A stretch of DNA of 64,000 bases from Butyricicoccus sp. OM04-18BH (GCF_003481705.1 NZ_QULN01000009.1:31938-95937), one strand, 5' to 3'. Shown: positions 44,684 to 53,723, counted from the first letter of the stretch. Notes: generated from the sequence alone by a model not told the origin. A program made the numbers and translations.

Positions 44684-45358
44684 ATGGTTCATTTTAACAA
44701 CGACTGGGACGAGGTCCTCGCCGGTGAATTCGATCAGGAATACTACAAGCGCATCCGCTATTTCCTCAAGCAGGAATACGCCGAGCAGACCGTCTATCCC
44801 CCGATGGAATACATCTTTAACGCGCTGCGTCTGACCCCCTACTCCTCGGTCAAGGCGGTCATTCTCGGCCAGGACCCCTACCACGGCCCCGGTCAGGCGC
44901 ACGGTCTGTGCTTTTCCGTTCAGCCGGGCGTCAAGGTTCCGCCCAGCCTTCAGAACATCTACAAGGAGCTCAAGAGCGACCTCGGCATCGAGCCGCCAAA
45001 GGACGGCACGCTCACCAAGTGGGCGAAGCAGGGCGTTCTGATGCTCAACACCACGCTCACCGTCCGCGCCGGACAGGCAAACAGCCACAAAAATCTCGGC
45101 TGGACGACGTTCACCGACCATGTCATCGAAAAGCTGAACGATCACGAAAAGCCGATCGTTTTCCTGCTCTGGGGCGGCAACGCGCGCAGCAAGGCCAAGC
45201 TCATCACTGCGCCGCAGCACCTCGTGCTCGAGGCGGCGCACCCCTCCCCTCTCTCCGCATACAACGGCTTTTTCGGCTGTCACCACTTTTCCATGTGCAA
45301 CGACTATCTGAAAAGCTGCGGTCTCACGCCCATCGACTGGGATCTCAACACGCCGTGA
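44684..45358 (+). CDS. ung: Uracil-DNA glycosylase
   Basis: A 224-residue family 1 enzyme that removes uracil from DNA. The water-activating loop is VILGQDPYHGPGQAHGLCFS (aspartate about 65) and the leucine loop is EAAHPSPLSAYNGFFGCHHF (histidine about 188). AGCAGGAG lies a few bases before the ATG. It converges with the endolysin-like amidase gene, whose stop is the next base. Confidence 0.95.
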   Translation: MVHFNNDWDEVLAGEFDQEYYKRIRYFLKQEYAEQTVYPPMEYIFNALRLTPYSSVKAVILGQDPYHGPGQAHGLCFSVQPGVKVPPSLQNIYKELKSDLGIEPPKDGTLTKWAKQGVLMLNTTLTVRAGQANSHKNLGWTTFTDHVIEKLNDHEKPIVFLLWGGNARSKAKLITAPQHLVLEAAHPSPLSAYNGFFGCHHFSMCNDYLKSCGLTPIDWDLNTP

Positions 45359-46078
45359 TCAGCGGTCGAACGCACCCGCTCGATCGAGTACAACAAGCAC
45401 GCGCAGCATTTCCTCGCTGAGGGCGAGCTTCCCGTCTGTGCCGCGCAGAAGATCGCCCGAAAGCAGCTTATCCACCGTCCCTTTGCCCCATTCAGGCACA
45501 CTTTCTGCGGTATCGTAAACCGTTTTCGCCTGTGCGATCAGCTGTTTTACCTGTTTTTCGGTCATATTTTCCTCCTTTGTGAGCTGGATCAAACCTGCCT
45601 TGAACGACTGCCATGCTGCCGCGTCCTCGACGAACGGCGCAGGGCAGTTTTTGTGTGTCACATCATAATGCCGCACGACGTTTGCGAGGGGAATATCGTA
45701 CTTTTTCATGAGAAAACGCACAAAATTCTGCGCATTTTTCACGGTCTCAGGGGTAAAATAATACTTTTCGCCCTGCTTCCGGCTGCAAAGCTCGATGCCG
45801 AGGCTGTTCGCGTTGCGGCAGTACGGATGGAAATACATCCCTCTCGTGCCGCAGTGCCACGCAACATCCTTTTCGCGCACCGACTGCCAGATCTCTTTCT
45901 CATCCACGAAAAAGTGTGCGGACACGCCCGGCGCTTCCCTTGCGAAGTAATCCGCGTTGTTTTTCGCGGTATCGCCGTCGTTCGCCGTAAAATGAATGAC
46001 GAGATAGCGGATATCCGCCGCCGAGCGGTCGGAAACACGGTAATTTTCCACCCGCGCCGCCTTGAACTGTGTATTCAT
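45359..46078 (-). CDS. N-acetylmuramoyl-L-alanine amidase, phage endolysin type
   Basis: A 239-residue Amidase_2 enzyme. The zinc site is formed by YLVIHFTANDG (about 27), the catalytic region includes VSAHFFVDEKEIWQSV, AWHCGTR and NSLGIELCS, and the last ligands are in RHYDVTHKNCPAP (about 140). There is no signal peptide, as in phage lysins that need a holin. The C-terminal 75 residues (TEKQVKQLIAQAKTVYDTAE...) look like the small tail domain found on clostridial phage amidases. Its promoter motif is shared with the phage-type replication gene at 52634, so it is probably a leftover of a prophage. Confidence 0.85.
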   Translation of the reverse strand: MNTQFKAARVENYRVSDRSAADIRYLVIHFTANDGDTAKNNADYFAREAPGVSAHFFVDEKEIWQSVREKDVAWHCGTRGMYFHPYCRNANSLGIELCSRKQGEKYYFTPETVKNAQNFVRFLMKKYDIPLANVVRHYDVTHKNCPAPFVEDAAAWQSFKAGLIQLTKEENMTEKQVKQLIAQAKTVYDTAESVPEWGKGTVDKLLSGDLLRGTDGKLALSEEMLRVLVVLDRAGAFDR

Positions 46079-46119
46079 GCTTCCGTTCCTTCCTTTCCGC
46101 AGGAAAATACCCCTGCATA

Positions 46120-46160
46120 TATAGGCCGGTTCGGGGCGAAAATTGACCTCAAACGGTCAA
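46120..46160 (-). promoter_or_regulatory. Palindromic promoter of the amidase gene
   Basis: TTGACC-TCAAAC-GGTCAA (46143-46160) followed on the - strand, at the same distance as at 53724-53765, by CCGGCCTATATA with the -10. The GTCAAT half lies at the -35 position (18-base spacer). The two loci share both halves, the spacing and CCGGCCTATA. Confidence 0.6.
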
Positions 46161-46221
46161 GCGGAATGAAAAATTTTCAGTTTTCGGCTCTGTTTCTGAC
46201 GCCGGATTTTGGTTTTTTCTG

Positions 46222-46250
46222 TTGACAATACGAAATTTCAGTGTCATAAT
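46222..46250 (+). promoter_or_regulatory. Promoter of the T-box/alaS transcript
   Basis: TTGACA, 17 bases, CATAAT, just before the leader. Confidence 0.75.
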
Positions 46251-46257
46251 AGATATG

Positions 46258-46497
46258 CAATATCGAAAATGCTATGAGGAAACGAGTTTTCCATCCGCCG
46301 TTCCATAGAGAGAGGACATTCGGTGCAAGTCCTTGTCCGGCGCGGAAAACAGCCACTTCCGAGCAGCCGGCGCTGAGCCGGCCGTCTGATCCCCGATACC
46401 GGATTGCTGAGATGCACGCGGTGCTGCTGCGCGCAGATCAAGGTGGTACCGTGGAAGTATGCTTTCGCCCTTGACATTCGGGCGGAGGCTTTTTTGT
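46258..46497 (+). ncRNA. T-box leader (alanine) controlling alaS
   Basis: The leader contains AGGTGGTACCGTGG (46441-46454), the T-box that pairs with the tRNA acceptor end, and a terminator GCTTTCGCCC/GGGCGGAGGC plus TTTTTT (46461-46495). Upstream is a stem I with AGAGAG and the distal loop GGACATTCGGTGCAAGTCC. A GCC triplet at 46352-46354 could be the alanine specifier. It allows readthrough when uncharged tRNA-Ala accumulates. Confidence 0.9.
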
Positions 46498-46547
46498 TTT
46501 TCATACATTTTCAGTTTCGTTAATTCATTTTTGGAGGAATAAATCCT

Positions 46548-49175
46548 ATGCAGTACAGAGGCTTAAATGAGCTGCGCGAGATGTACCTCAGTTTCTTCGA
46601 GACCAAGGGTCATCTTCGCCTGCCGAGCTTTTCGCTCATCCCGCAGAACGACCCGTCGCTTCTGCTCATCAACTCCGGCATGGCGCCGATGAAGCCGTTC
46701 TTCACCGGCGAGCAGGAGCCGCCGCGCCACCGCGTCACCACCTGCCAGAAGTGCATCCGCACCGGCGACATCGAGAACGTCGGCAAGACCGCACGCCACG
46801 GCACCTTCTTCGAGATGCTCGGCAACTTCTCCTTCGGCGACTACTTCAAGCGCGAGGCCATTCACTGGAGCTGGGAATTTCTGACCAGCCCGGACTGGGT
46901 CGGCATCGACCCCGACCGCCTGTACCCGTCCATCTATGTTGACGATGACGAGGCGTTCAAAATCTGGAACGAGGAGATTGGCATTGCGCCCGAGCGTATC
47001 TTCCGCTTCGGCAAGGAGGACAACTTCTGGGAGCATGGCTCCGGTCCGTGCGGTCCGTGCTCTGAGATCTACTATGACCGCGGCCCCGAGTTCGGCTGCG
47101 GCAAGCCGGGCTGCACCGTCGGCTGCGACTGTGACCGCTACATGGAGGTCTGGAACAACGTATTCTCCCAGTTCGACAACGACGGCAACGGCAACTACAC
47201 CGAGCTGAAGCAGAAGAACATTGATACCGGCATGGGCCTCGAGCGTCTGGCCTGCGTGGTTCAGGGCGTCGGCTCCCTGTTCGACGTTGACACCGTGCGC
47301 AACATCACCAACAAGGTCTCCGAGATCGCCGGCAAGCACTACGGCGAGAGCGACAAGACCGATATTTCCCTGCGCGTTATCACCGACCACATCCGCTCCA
47401 CCGTTATGATGATCTGCGACGGCGTTATCCCGTCCAACGAGGGCCGCGGCTACGTTCTGCGCCGCCTGCTGCGCCGCGCCGTTCGTCACGGCAAGCTGCT
47501 CGGCATCGACAAGCCGTTTATGTCCGACGTTGCTTCCACCGTTATCAAGGAGTCCGGCGGCGCTTACCCCGAGCTGGTCGAGAAGCAGAAGTATATCCAC
47601 AAGGTCATCGAGAACGAGGAAGCAAGCTTCAACAAGACCATCGACAGCGGCCTTGCTATCCTGAACGACAAGATCGCGGCTTCCGACGGCAAGGAGCTGT
47701 CCGCCGCCGACGCATTCCAGCTGTACGACACCTACGGCTTCCCGATCGACCTGACGCTCGAGGTTCTCGAGGAGCAGGGCATGACCACCAGCCGCGAGGA
47801 ATTCGACCGCCTGATGAACGAGCAGCGCGAGCGTGCCCGTGAGGACCGCAAGAAGATGGGCGACCTCGGCTGGCAGAGCGAGGAGCTCGGCCTCGACAAG
47901 TCCATCAAGACCGCATTCGACGGCTACACCACCCTCGAGGAGTCCGCAAAGATCCTTGCCATCGTAAACGAGGGCGAGGTTTCCGGCGCCGCTGCCAAGG
48001 GCGAGAAGATCACTGTTGTGCTCGACCGCACCCCGTTCTATGCGGAAATGGGCGGCCAGATCGGTGACCACGGCGTTATCACCGGCAAGAACGGCGCTAT
48101 GACCGTTTCCGACGTTCAGAAGACCAAGGACGGCAAGTATATGCACATCGGTGTTGTCACCGAGGGCGAGCTCTCCGTTGAGGACGAGGTTACCGCTTCT
48201 GTCGATGCGGCTTACCGCCAGGCGATCTGCCGTGCGCACACCTCCACCCACCTGCTTCAGAAGGCGCTCCGCAAGGTTCTGGGCGACCACGTTGAGCAGG
48301 CAGGCTCCTACACCGCAAACGATCACATCCGTTTTGACTTCACCCACTTTGCCGCACTGACTCCCGAGGAGCTGGCGAAGGTCGAGGAGCTGGTAAACGA
48401 TGCCATTCTGGCAGGCAGCCCGGTCATTACCGAGGAAATGAGCATTGACGATGCCAAGAAGAAGGGCGCTATGGCGCTGTTCGGCGAGAAGTACGGCCAG
48501 ACCGTCCGCGTGGTACAGGCCGGCGACTCCATCGAGCTGTGCGGCGGTACTCACCTCGACAACACCGCAAAGGCCGGCTCGCTCAAGATCATCGGCGAGG
48601 CTTCCGTTGCAGCCGGCGTCCGCCGTATCGAGGCCGTTACCGGCAAGGCTGTCCTCCAGATGATGAACGAGCGTCAGGCTGTCCTGAACGAGGCGGCTGC
48701 TGCCCTCAAGACCAACCCGAACGAGCTTGTCGTCAAGGTCGAGCAGCAGATCAACGATATGCGCGCCCTGAACAAGAAGCTCGAGAAGATGGGTGCAAAG
48801 GTCGCTGCAATGCAGATGGTCGATCTCTTTAACGTATCCCGCGACGTCAAGGGCGTTGAAGTCGTTGCGACCAAGCTCGACGATGCCACTCCGGAGATGC
48901 TGCGCACGATGGGCGACGACATCAAGAGCAAGAAGGAGAACATGGTTGCTGTTCTGTCCGCAGTCAACGGCGACAAGGTCAGCCTGCTCTGCGTCTGCGG
49001 CGCTGAGGCCGTCAAGAAGGGCGCACATGCCGGCAAGATCATCAAGGAAGTCGCGAAGATCGTTGGCGGCGGCGGCGGCGGCCGTCCGGACAGCGCAACT
49101 GCCGGCGGCAAGAATCCGGCAAAGCTCGAGGAAGCACTCGAGGCGGTCAACAACATCGTTGACGCGCTGCTCTAA
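46548..49175 (+). CDS. alaS: Alanyl-tRNA synthetase
   Basis: An 875-residue class II synthetase. The catalytic core has INSGMAPMKPFF, CQKCIRTGDIENVGKTARHG and MGLERLACVVQG; the editing domain has HTSTHLLQKALR (zinc histidines, about 567) and CGGTHLDNTAKAG (about 665); the DHHA1 domain ends the protein with GGGGGGRPDSATAGGKNP. TTGGAGG lies before the ATG. Its expression is under the alanine T-box. hinT follows 71 bases downstream. Confidence 0.97.
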   Translation: MQYRGLNELREMYLSFFETKGHLRLPSFSLIPQNDPSLLLINSGMAPMKPFFTGEQEPPRHRVTTCQKCIRTGDIENVGKTARHGTFFEMLGNFSFGDYFKREAIHWSWEFLTSPDWVGIDPDRLYPSIYVDDDEAFKIWNEEIGIAPERIFRFGKEDNFWEHGSGPCGPCSEIYYDRGPEFGCGKPGCTVGCDCDRYMEVWNNVFSQFDNDGNGNYTELKQKNIDTGMGLERLACVVQGVGSLFDVDTVRNITNKVSEIAGKHYGESDKTDISLRVITDHIRSTVMMICDGVIPSNEGRGYVLRRLLRRAVRHGKLLGIDKPFMSDVASTVIKESGGAYPELVEKQKYIHKVIENEEASFNKTIDSGLAILNDKIAASDGKELSAADAFQLYDTYGFPIDLTLEVLEEQGMTTSREEFDRLMNEQRERAREDRKKMGDLGWQSEELGLDKSIKTAFDGYTTLEESAKILAIVNEGEVSGAAAKGEKITVVLDRTPFYAEMGGQIGDHGVITGKNGAMTVSDVQKTKDGKYMHIGVVTEGELSVEDEVTASVDAAYRQAICRAHTSTHLLQKALRKVLGDHVEQAGSYTANDHIRFDFTHFAALTPEELAKVEELVNDAILAGSPVITEEMSIDDAKKKGAMALFGEKYGQTVRVVQAGDSIELCGGTHLDNTAKAGSLKIIGEASVAAGVRRIEAVTGKAVLQMMNERQAVLNEAAAALKTNPNELVVKVEQQINDMRALNKKLEKMGAKVAAMQMVDLFNVSRDVKGVEVVATKLDDATPEMLRTMGDDIKSKKENMVAVLSAVNGDKVSLLCVCGAEAVKKGAHAGKIIKEVAKIVGGGGGGRPDSATAGGKNPAKLEEALEAVNNIVDALL

Positions 49176-49246
49176 GGCATAAATCAGCAGGCATTGCCGC
49201 AGGCTTTCTGCGGCTCTGCCGCGCTTTCAGAAAGGAGCGATCATCT

Positions 49247-49585
49247 ATGGAGGATTGTCTGTTCTGTAAAATCGCAGCCGGCGAGATCCCGTCGAGCAAG
49301 GTGTATGAGGATGATATCTGCTACGCCTTCAACGACATTGATCCGCAGGCGCCGACCCACTTTCTCGTGATCCCGAAGCAGCACATCAAGTCTGCTGCTG
49401 CGGTAGACGAGACCAACAGCGCCATCGTTGCGCACTGCTTTGAGGTCATCGCCAAGGTCGCAAAGGAAAAGGGCATGGACAGCTTCCGCGTGGTCTCCAA
49501 CATCGGAGAACAGGCGGGCCAGAGCGTATTCCACCTGCATTTTCACGTGCTCTCCGGCCGTGATATGACCTGGCCGCCGGGCTAA
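49247..49585 (+). CDS. HIT family protein (Hint-like)
   Basis: A 112-residue nucleotide hydrolase/phosphoramidase. CLFCKIAAGEIPSSKVYED opens it, and VFHLHFHVLSGRDMTWPPG carries the H-X-H-X-H-X-X catalytic triad of the family. AGAAAGGAG precedes the ATG. It follows alaS, a neighbour that makes sense because Hint hydrolyses aminoacyl-AMP leaked from synthetases. A perfect terminator follows. Confidence 0.92.
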   Translation: MEDCLFCKIAAGEIPSSKVYEDDICYAFNDIDPQAPTHFLVIPKQHIKSAAAVDETNSAIVAHCFEVIAKVAKEKGMDSFRVVSNIGEQAGQSVFHLHFHVLSGRDMTWPPG

Positions 49586-49595
49586 AAACGTAAGC

Positions 49596-49625
49596 AAAAG
49601 GCACACCCGATCGGGTGTGCCTTTT
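49596..49625. terminator. Perfect 30-base palindromic terminator
   Basis: AAAAGGCACACCCGA pairs with TCGGGTGTGCCTTTT over 15 bp without a loop, between the convergent hint and def-like genes; it works in both directions. Confidence 0.85.
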
Positions 49626-49641
49626 CTTATGCCATAGCAGC

Positions 49642-50052
49642 TCAAATAATAATCCCCTCGCAGTGATCGATCTCATGCTGGATGATCTGCGCGGTCCAGC
49701 CGGTGAAGGTCTTGAGCCGTACCTGCATTTTCTCGTTCTGATACTGCACCTTGATCGACTGCCAGCGGCGGGTCTTTCGCGTGCCTGTGAGCGACAGGCA
49801 GCCCTCCTCCGCCTCGTATGCGCCCGATTTTTTGACGATCTCGGGGTTGAACATCACCATATAGCTTCCCTTATTATCGAACACGATGATGCGCCGACGC
49901 ACGCCGATCATATTCGCCGCCATGCCGACGCAGCCTGCCTTGTGCGCCTCGAGCGTCTCCAGCAGATCGCGCGCGGTGTCCATATCCTCCGCGGTCGCTC
50001 TCTCGGACGGCAGCGCCAGAAACGCCTCGTCCTTCATGATTTCTCGTACCAT
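49642..50052 (-). CDS. Peptide deformylase-family protein
   Basis: A 136-residue metalloenzyme that removes the formyl group from nascent proteins. Motif 1 reads GCVGMAANMIG where most deformylases have GxGLAAxQ; motif 2 is EEGCLSL (cysteine ligand) and motif 3 QHEIDHCEGIII (HEXXH). At 136 residues it is the short type common in clostridia. The methionine/asparagine replacement of the usual glutamine in motif 1 may affect activity. The ATG follows AGGAGAACGA. Confidence 0.85.
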   Translation of the reverse strand: MVREIMKDEAFLALPSERATAEDMDTARDLLETLEAHKAGCVGMAANMIGVRRRIIVFDNKGSYMVMFNPEIVKKSGAYEAEEGCLSLTGTRKTRRWQSIKVQYQNEKMQVRLKTFTGWTAQIIQHEIDHCEGIII

Positions 50053-50149
50053 ATTCGTTCTCCTTTGCAGTGCTGCCTTTATTATAGCGGCTCAGAGAGA
50101 GGAGTGCAAGGCTTTCCGGCGGGGGTACCGGTTCATTCCCCATAAAAAC

Positions 50150-50180
50150 AAAACCGAGGGCGTAAAACCCTCGGCTTTTT
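50150..50180 (-). terminator. Terminator after the membrane protein gene
   Basis: CCGAGGG/CCCTCGG hairpin with TTTTGTTTTT after it on the - strand; the U-rich tract also fits the + strand. Confidence 0.75.
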
Positions 50181-51029
50181 TCATTCCGGCGTATCTTTTT
50201 TCTCTTTTTCGGGCATATCATTGTCCTCCAACTGCTCCAGCACGACCGGGATAAACGCGGCGGCGACCTTGCCCTTGCCGCGATGCTTTACATAGAAAAA
50301 TCCGATCACAGAAAATGCGATCGCGCCGATGCAGTTGACCTGAAGATCCTTCATCGTGTCGATAAGACCGATGTCAAGATAGCCGTCAATCTCCTCGGTC
50401 CAGTCCTCGCCGTTGACGATAACGCTCTCGATCGGCACATGAATCGGTGTATTCAGACCGTCCGGATTGAGCGAGACCGAGTTGATCTCATGGACGACAT
50501 AGTCCTTCTGCATATCGGTGTGCATCACCTGATCGCAGGTGAACTCGAAGAACTCCCACAGCACGCCGACCGTCATGGAAAAGCAGAACGCGACAAGCGC
50601 CAGGAAAAGCGGCGACAGACGGAAGGTGAAGCGTTCGCTTCGGTTGAACAGATCGACCAGACAAAAGCCGACCGCCGCGACCAGAAAGCCGTTGATCGTA
50701 TGCAGCATGGTGTCCCAGCCGGGAATGATCGTGTAAAAGGAGTTGATCTCACCGAGGATCTCCGCCGCGTAGATAAAGCAGTAGATAATGCCCTCCATGA
50801 GGGGCGGGATGTCGATGGCGAGCTGTTTTTCAATGATCGACGGCAGCGCGAGCAGTATGAGCGCGAGTACGCAGACGAAAATGTTCTCGAAGCGGTGCAT
50901 GAACGCCGCGCGTATCATAGTCAGCACGACAAAAAACGCCAGTACGCCGCGCAGCGTCATCCGACGGCGCACACGCTGCCGAAGCTCAGCCTGTGTCGGC
51001 GGTGTTTTTCTTTTCGATTTATGAAACAT
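50181..51029 (-). CDS. Multi-helix membrane protein of unknown function
   Basis: A 282-residue protein with seven hydrophobic segments, a basic N-terminus (HKSKRKTPPTQAELRQRVRR) and an acidic C-terminus (LEDNDMPEKEKKDTPE). IIPGWDTMLHTINGFL and VGVLWEFFEFTCDQVMHTDM are conserved blocks of a YjdF/DUF2238-like group of unknown role. A hydrophilic region (170-225) lies between the last helices. It follows mnmA and the cysteine-rich gene on the same strand, 29 bases after the latter. Confidence 0.65.
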   Translation of the reverse strand: MFHKSKRKTPPTQAELRQRVRRRMTLRGVLAFFVVLTMIRAAFMHRFENIFVCVLALILLALPSIIEKQLAIDIPPLMEGIIYCFIYAAEILGEINSFYTIIPGWDTMLHTINGFLVAAVGFCLVDLFNRSERFTFRLSPLFLALVAFCFSMTVGVLWEFFEFTCDQVMHTDMQKDYVVHEINSVSLNPDGLNTPIHVPIESVIVNGEDWTEEIDGYLDIGLIDTMKDLQVNCIGAIAFSVIGFFYVKHRGKGKVAAAFIPVVLEQLEDNDMPEKEKKDTPE

Positions 51030-51058
51030 ATTTTACCTTTCTCAGCTATAAAACAAAG

Positions 51059-51439
51059 TCAGTTTACGCCCTGAACCGCCAGTCTCTCGATCACATCCTG
51101 TCCCTTGGCGGTAAGGGCAAGACTTCCCCTTCGAAAACAGACTTCATAGCCCTCATAGGCAAAGCCTGCGAGCGGAATATCGTAATCGACGCGGATAAAG
51201 CCGCGCTTTTCAAGCACAGAGAGCGCCAGCGGCACGATTTTCTCATCCATGTCCGGAAATTCCAGACAGAACGGTTCGCCGGTCCGCGAGTTCAGGCCGA
51301 CGGGCAGGAACGGACAGACCGCCAGCTCGCGCAGGATGTCGATCTCGGCCGGATGGAGCGTGATCGCGCCGCCCTTTCCTGCGCAGCCGGAGCAGCCGCC
51401 GCCCGGGCAGCCGGCGCAGTTACCGCCGCAGCAGCTCAT
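51059..51439 (-). CDS. Cysteine-rich N-terminus protein next to mnmA
   Basis: A 126-residue protein of unknown family. Its first 20 residues contain six cysteines in MSCCGGNCAGCPGGGCSGCA, suggesting a metal or iron-sulfur site, while the rest (EIDILRELAVCPFLPV...PLALSVLEKRGFIRVDYD) looks like a winged-helix fold. The ATG overlaps the mnmA stop (ATGA), so it is made with MnmA. A role in delivering sulfur or metal is possible but not shown. Confidence 0.6.
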   Translation of the reverse strand: MSCCGGNCAGCPGGGCSGCAGKGGAITLHPAEIDILRELAVCPFLPVGLNSRTGEPFCLEFPDMDEKIVPLALSVLEKRGFIRVDYDIPLAGFAYEGYEVCFRRGSLALTAKGQDVIERLAVQGVN

Positions 51440-52542
51440 CGGCAGACCTCCCCATCCTTCGGCACGCCGCAGATCGTGCCGCCGCCAACGACCGTATCAC
51501 CATCGTACAGCACTGCTGCCTGACCGATCGCCGGCCCGCGCTGCGGCTCATCGAACGTCAGCAGGATGCGGCCGCCGTCCAGCGGCGAGGCCACGGCCGG
51601 CTGCTCCTTCTGCCGGTAGCGCAGCTTTGCCTTGACGCGCATTTCGCCCGTCAGCTCGGGAACAGAAATCCAGTTCATGTCGCGGACGATGACGCGCGTC
51701 GCGAACAGCGATTCCACCGGCCCGACGGTCACGGTATTCTTTTCCATGTCCTTCGCGCAGACGTAAACGCGGTCGCCCATCGGCAGACCCAGACCGCGGC
51801 GCTGACCGATGGTGTAGCGCACCGCGCCGGCGTGCGTACCGATCTTTTTTCCGCTTTCGTCGATAAAATCGCCGGACGGATAGCGTTTTCCGGTGTACTG
51901 CTCCATAAAGCCGACGTAATCGCCGTCGGGCACGAAGCAGATGTCCTGACTGTCGTGCTTGCGCGCGTTGCAGAAGCCCTGCTGTTCCGCCATCTCGCGT
52001 ATCTGCGTCTTGCTGTACGCGCCGAGCGGAAAGATCGTGTGTGCGAGCTGATGCTGCGTGAGATTATAGAGGACATAGCTCTGATCCTTGCCCTCGTCCA
52101 CGCCTTTTTTCAAGAGATACCGGCCGGTGTTCTCATCGCGCTCAATGCGCGCATAGTGTCCGGTCACGATATAGTTTAACCCGTGCGCGAACGCAAAATC
52201 GAGCAGCTTGTCGAATTTCATGAAGCGGTTGCAGTCGATGCAGGGATTGGGCGTGCCGCCCTCCTCATAGGTGCGGATGAACTTTTCGATGATCTTATCC
52301 TGAAAATCCGCAGTAAAATCAAGCACCTCATACGGAATGTCGAGCTGAAACGCGACCTCGCTCGCGTCCTCGATGTCCTTCTCCGAACAGCAGGTACGGA
52401 AATTGCACGCACCAAGATCCTCGTTGCGGTAAAGACGCATGGTCGTGCCCATGCATTCGTAGCCCTGCTCTCGCATGAGAAAAGCCGCGCACGAGCTGTC
52501 GACGCCGCCGCTCATTGCGATGAGCGCACTCTTTTCCTTCAT
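51436..52542 (-). CDS. mnmA: tRNA-specific 2-thiouridylase MnmA
   Basis: A 368-residue enzyme that thiolates U34 of Lys, Glu and Gln tRNAs. The PP-loop is IAMSGGVDSSCAAFLM (about 10); catalytic cysteines lie in PNPCIDCNR (about 100) and in QDICFVPDGD (about 198); DQSYVLYNL and IGQRRGLGLP are conserved. Here the ATG follows GGGAGGGATAAATT. Its product is completed by MnmM, encoded at 27192-27740. Confidence 0.95.
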   Translation of the reverse strand: MKEKSALIAMSGGVDSSCAAFLMREQGYECMGTTMRLYRNEDLGACNFRTCCSEKDIEDASEVAFQLDIPYEVLDFTADFQDKIIEKFIRTYEEGGTPNPCIDCNRFMKFDKLLDFAFAHGLNYIVTGHYARIERDENTGRYLLKKGVDEGKDQSYVLYNLTQHQLAHTIFPLGAYSKTQIREMAEQQGFCNARKHDSQDICFVPDGDYVGFMEQYTGKRYPSGDFIDESGKKIGTHAGAVRYTIGQRRGLGLPMGDRVYVCAKDMEKNTVTVGPVESLFATRVIVRDMNWISVPELTGEMRVKAKLRYRQKEQPAVASPLDGGRILLTFDEPQRGPAIGQAAVLYDGDTVVGGGTICGVPKDGEVCR

Positions 52543-52633
52543 AATTTATCCCTCCCGGGAGTCTGGTAATTCTATTATTTTAACATACAAACGGTAAAAT
52601 TACAACTATTTTTGCCATTATGCTTTCTCCTCC

Positions 52634-53617
52634 TCAGTCCACTTCTTCCCCGCGTTCGATTGCTTCCTGGCGTCTCTTTCTGATCTCCGCCTTCTGCGCA
52701 AGCCACGCCTGTTCCCAGTCCGCGAGCGGCCGTTCCGCCGGGGGTTCGACCGGGGCAGGTTCGGGCTTCGCCGCCGTTGCGGCAAGGTCTGCGGCTGTTA
52801 ACACGCCGTCACGCTCGTACCCCTGCAAAATCGTGCGGAAGTATGCCGCCGGATTGTGCGGTCTGCGCTCGCCCGTCTTATGCACCGCATCTAAAAACAC
52901 CTCTCGCTGCATACCGGCCTTGCTCAGCCTTGTCAGCTCCAAACAGAAATTCCTGTCGAATTTACAGTCCATCAGCTCCTCCAGCTCAGTCACCAGTGCG
53001 CTCGCCGTACTCGTCTGCTCTGCTGTCCTCTGCTGTACTGTACTGTCCTCTACTGTCCTGTTTTCTGCTCTGCTGTACTGTCCTCTGCTCTGTGTACTTT
53101 CCGGCTGAGAAATATCCGTTTCCTGCCGGGAAATATGTTTTTCTTGCCAAGAAATAAAGGATTGCAGCAGAAATGACTTGCCGCTCGGGTTCTTCTCCCG
53201 CATTTCCTCCTCGCTCGGCAGCCATAGATCGAAGTTTACCTGCACACCGCTGCGCCCAAGCGTCGCGATGAAGTAACACATCTGCATTCTTTTCGACGTG
53301 ATAAACCCTCGCCTGTACAGGTCGCCGCTGAAAAGTTCACACTCCACCAAGCGGTCTATCACGTTCGCGATTGTTTCCGCCGGCACGGCGTACCGTCCGG
53401 CGACGTATTCCGAAAGCTGCCACAGCACGTCCTCGCGTCCGCGGCCGGAATAACTGATGTAGTAGCCCTTGTCGCCATATGCAATGTCGAGAAGGCACTC
53501 GTAGATGTACGGACCGAGAACGCCGAACTCCTGCCGCACGCTTCGCAGCTTGGGGTCACGGAACAGGCCGATGTCGCGCGGCCACCATTCCAGTCCGATT
53601 TTGTGATTTCTGCCCGT
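52634..53617 (-). CDS. Phage replisome-organiser-type protein (DUF4373/Lin1244-like)
   Basis: The N-terminal 110 residues, KIGLEWWPRDIGLFRDPKLR...YIYECLLDIAYGDKGYYISY...LSEYVAGRYAVPAETIANVI, match the domain found at the start of phage replication initiators; a DnaD-like segment (ALVTELEELMDCKFDRNFCL...AAYFRTILQGYERDG) follows. It probably recruits helicase to a phage origin. The natural start is ACG at 53617: GGAGG sits seven bases before it, and no ATG, GTG or TTG is near. The frame also stays open to a GTG at 53722, but without a ribosome site. Confidence 0.75.
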   Translation of the reverse strand, partial: TGRNHKIGLEWWPRDIGLFRDPKLRSVRQEFGVLGPYIYECLLDIAYGDKGYYISYSGRGREDVLWQLSEYVAGRYAVPAETIANVIDRLVECELFSGDLYRRGFITSKRMQMCYFIATLGRSGVQVNFDLWLPSEEEMREKNPSGKSFLLQSFISWQEKHISRQETDISQPESTQSRGQYSRAENRTVEDSTVQQRTAEQTSTASALVTELEELMDCKFDRNFCLELTRLSKAGMQREVFLDAVHKTGERRPHNPAAYFRTILQGYERDGVLTAADLAATAAKPEPAPVEPPAERPLADWEQAWLAQKAEIRKRRQEAIERGEEVD

Positions 53618-53672
53618 AGTATCACCTCCGGTTTTCAGGGCAGATCCGGGGCAGAAAACCGCCCCGTTTGCC

Positions 53673-53705
53673 TTACTTCCGGCCGCGTTTGTTGTACAGC
53701 CGCAT
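53673..53705 (-). CDS. 10-residue ORF upstream of the phage replication gene
   Basis: ATG with AAGGGAG at a good distance encodes MRLYNKRGRK and stops. It is the first frame on the transcript from the promoter at 53724-53765. A GGGGCGG/CTGCCCC hairpin separates it from the next ribosome site. Either a leader peptide or chance. Confidence 0.35.
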   Translation of the reverse strand: MRLYNKRGRK

Positions 53706-53723
53706 AAAAAAACTCCCTTCACT

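Noticed and set aside
46563..49028. 821-residue - strand frame opposite alaS
   Set aside because: Mirror frame; alaS is certain from its motifs and T-box.
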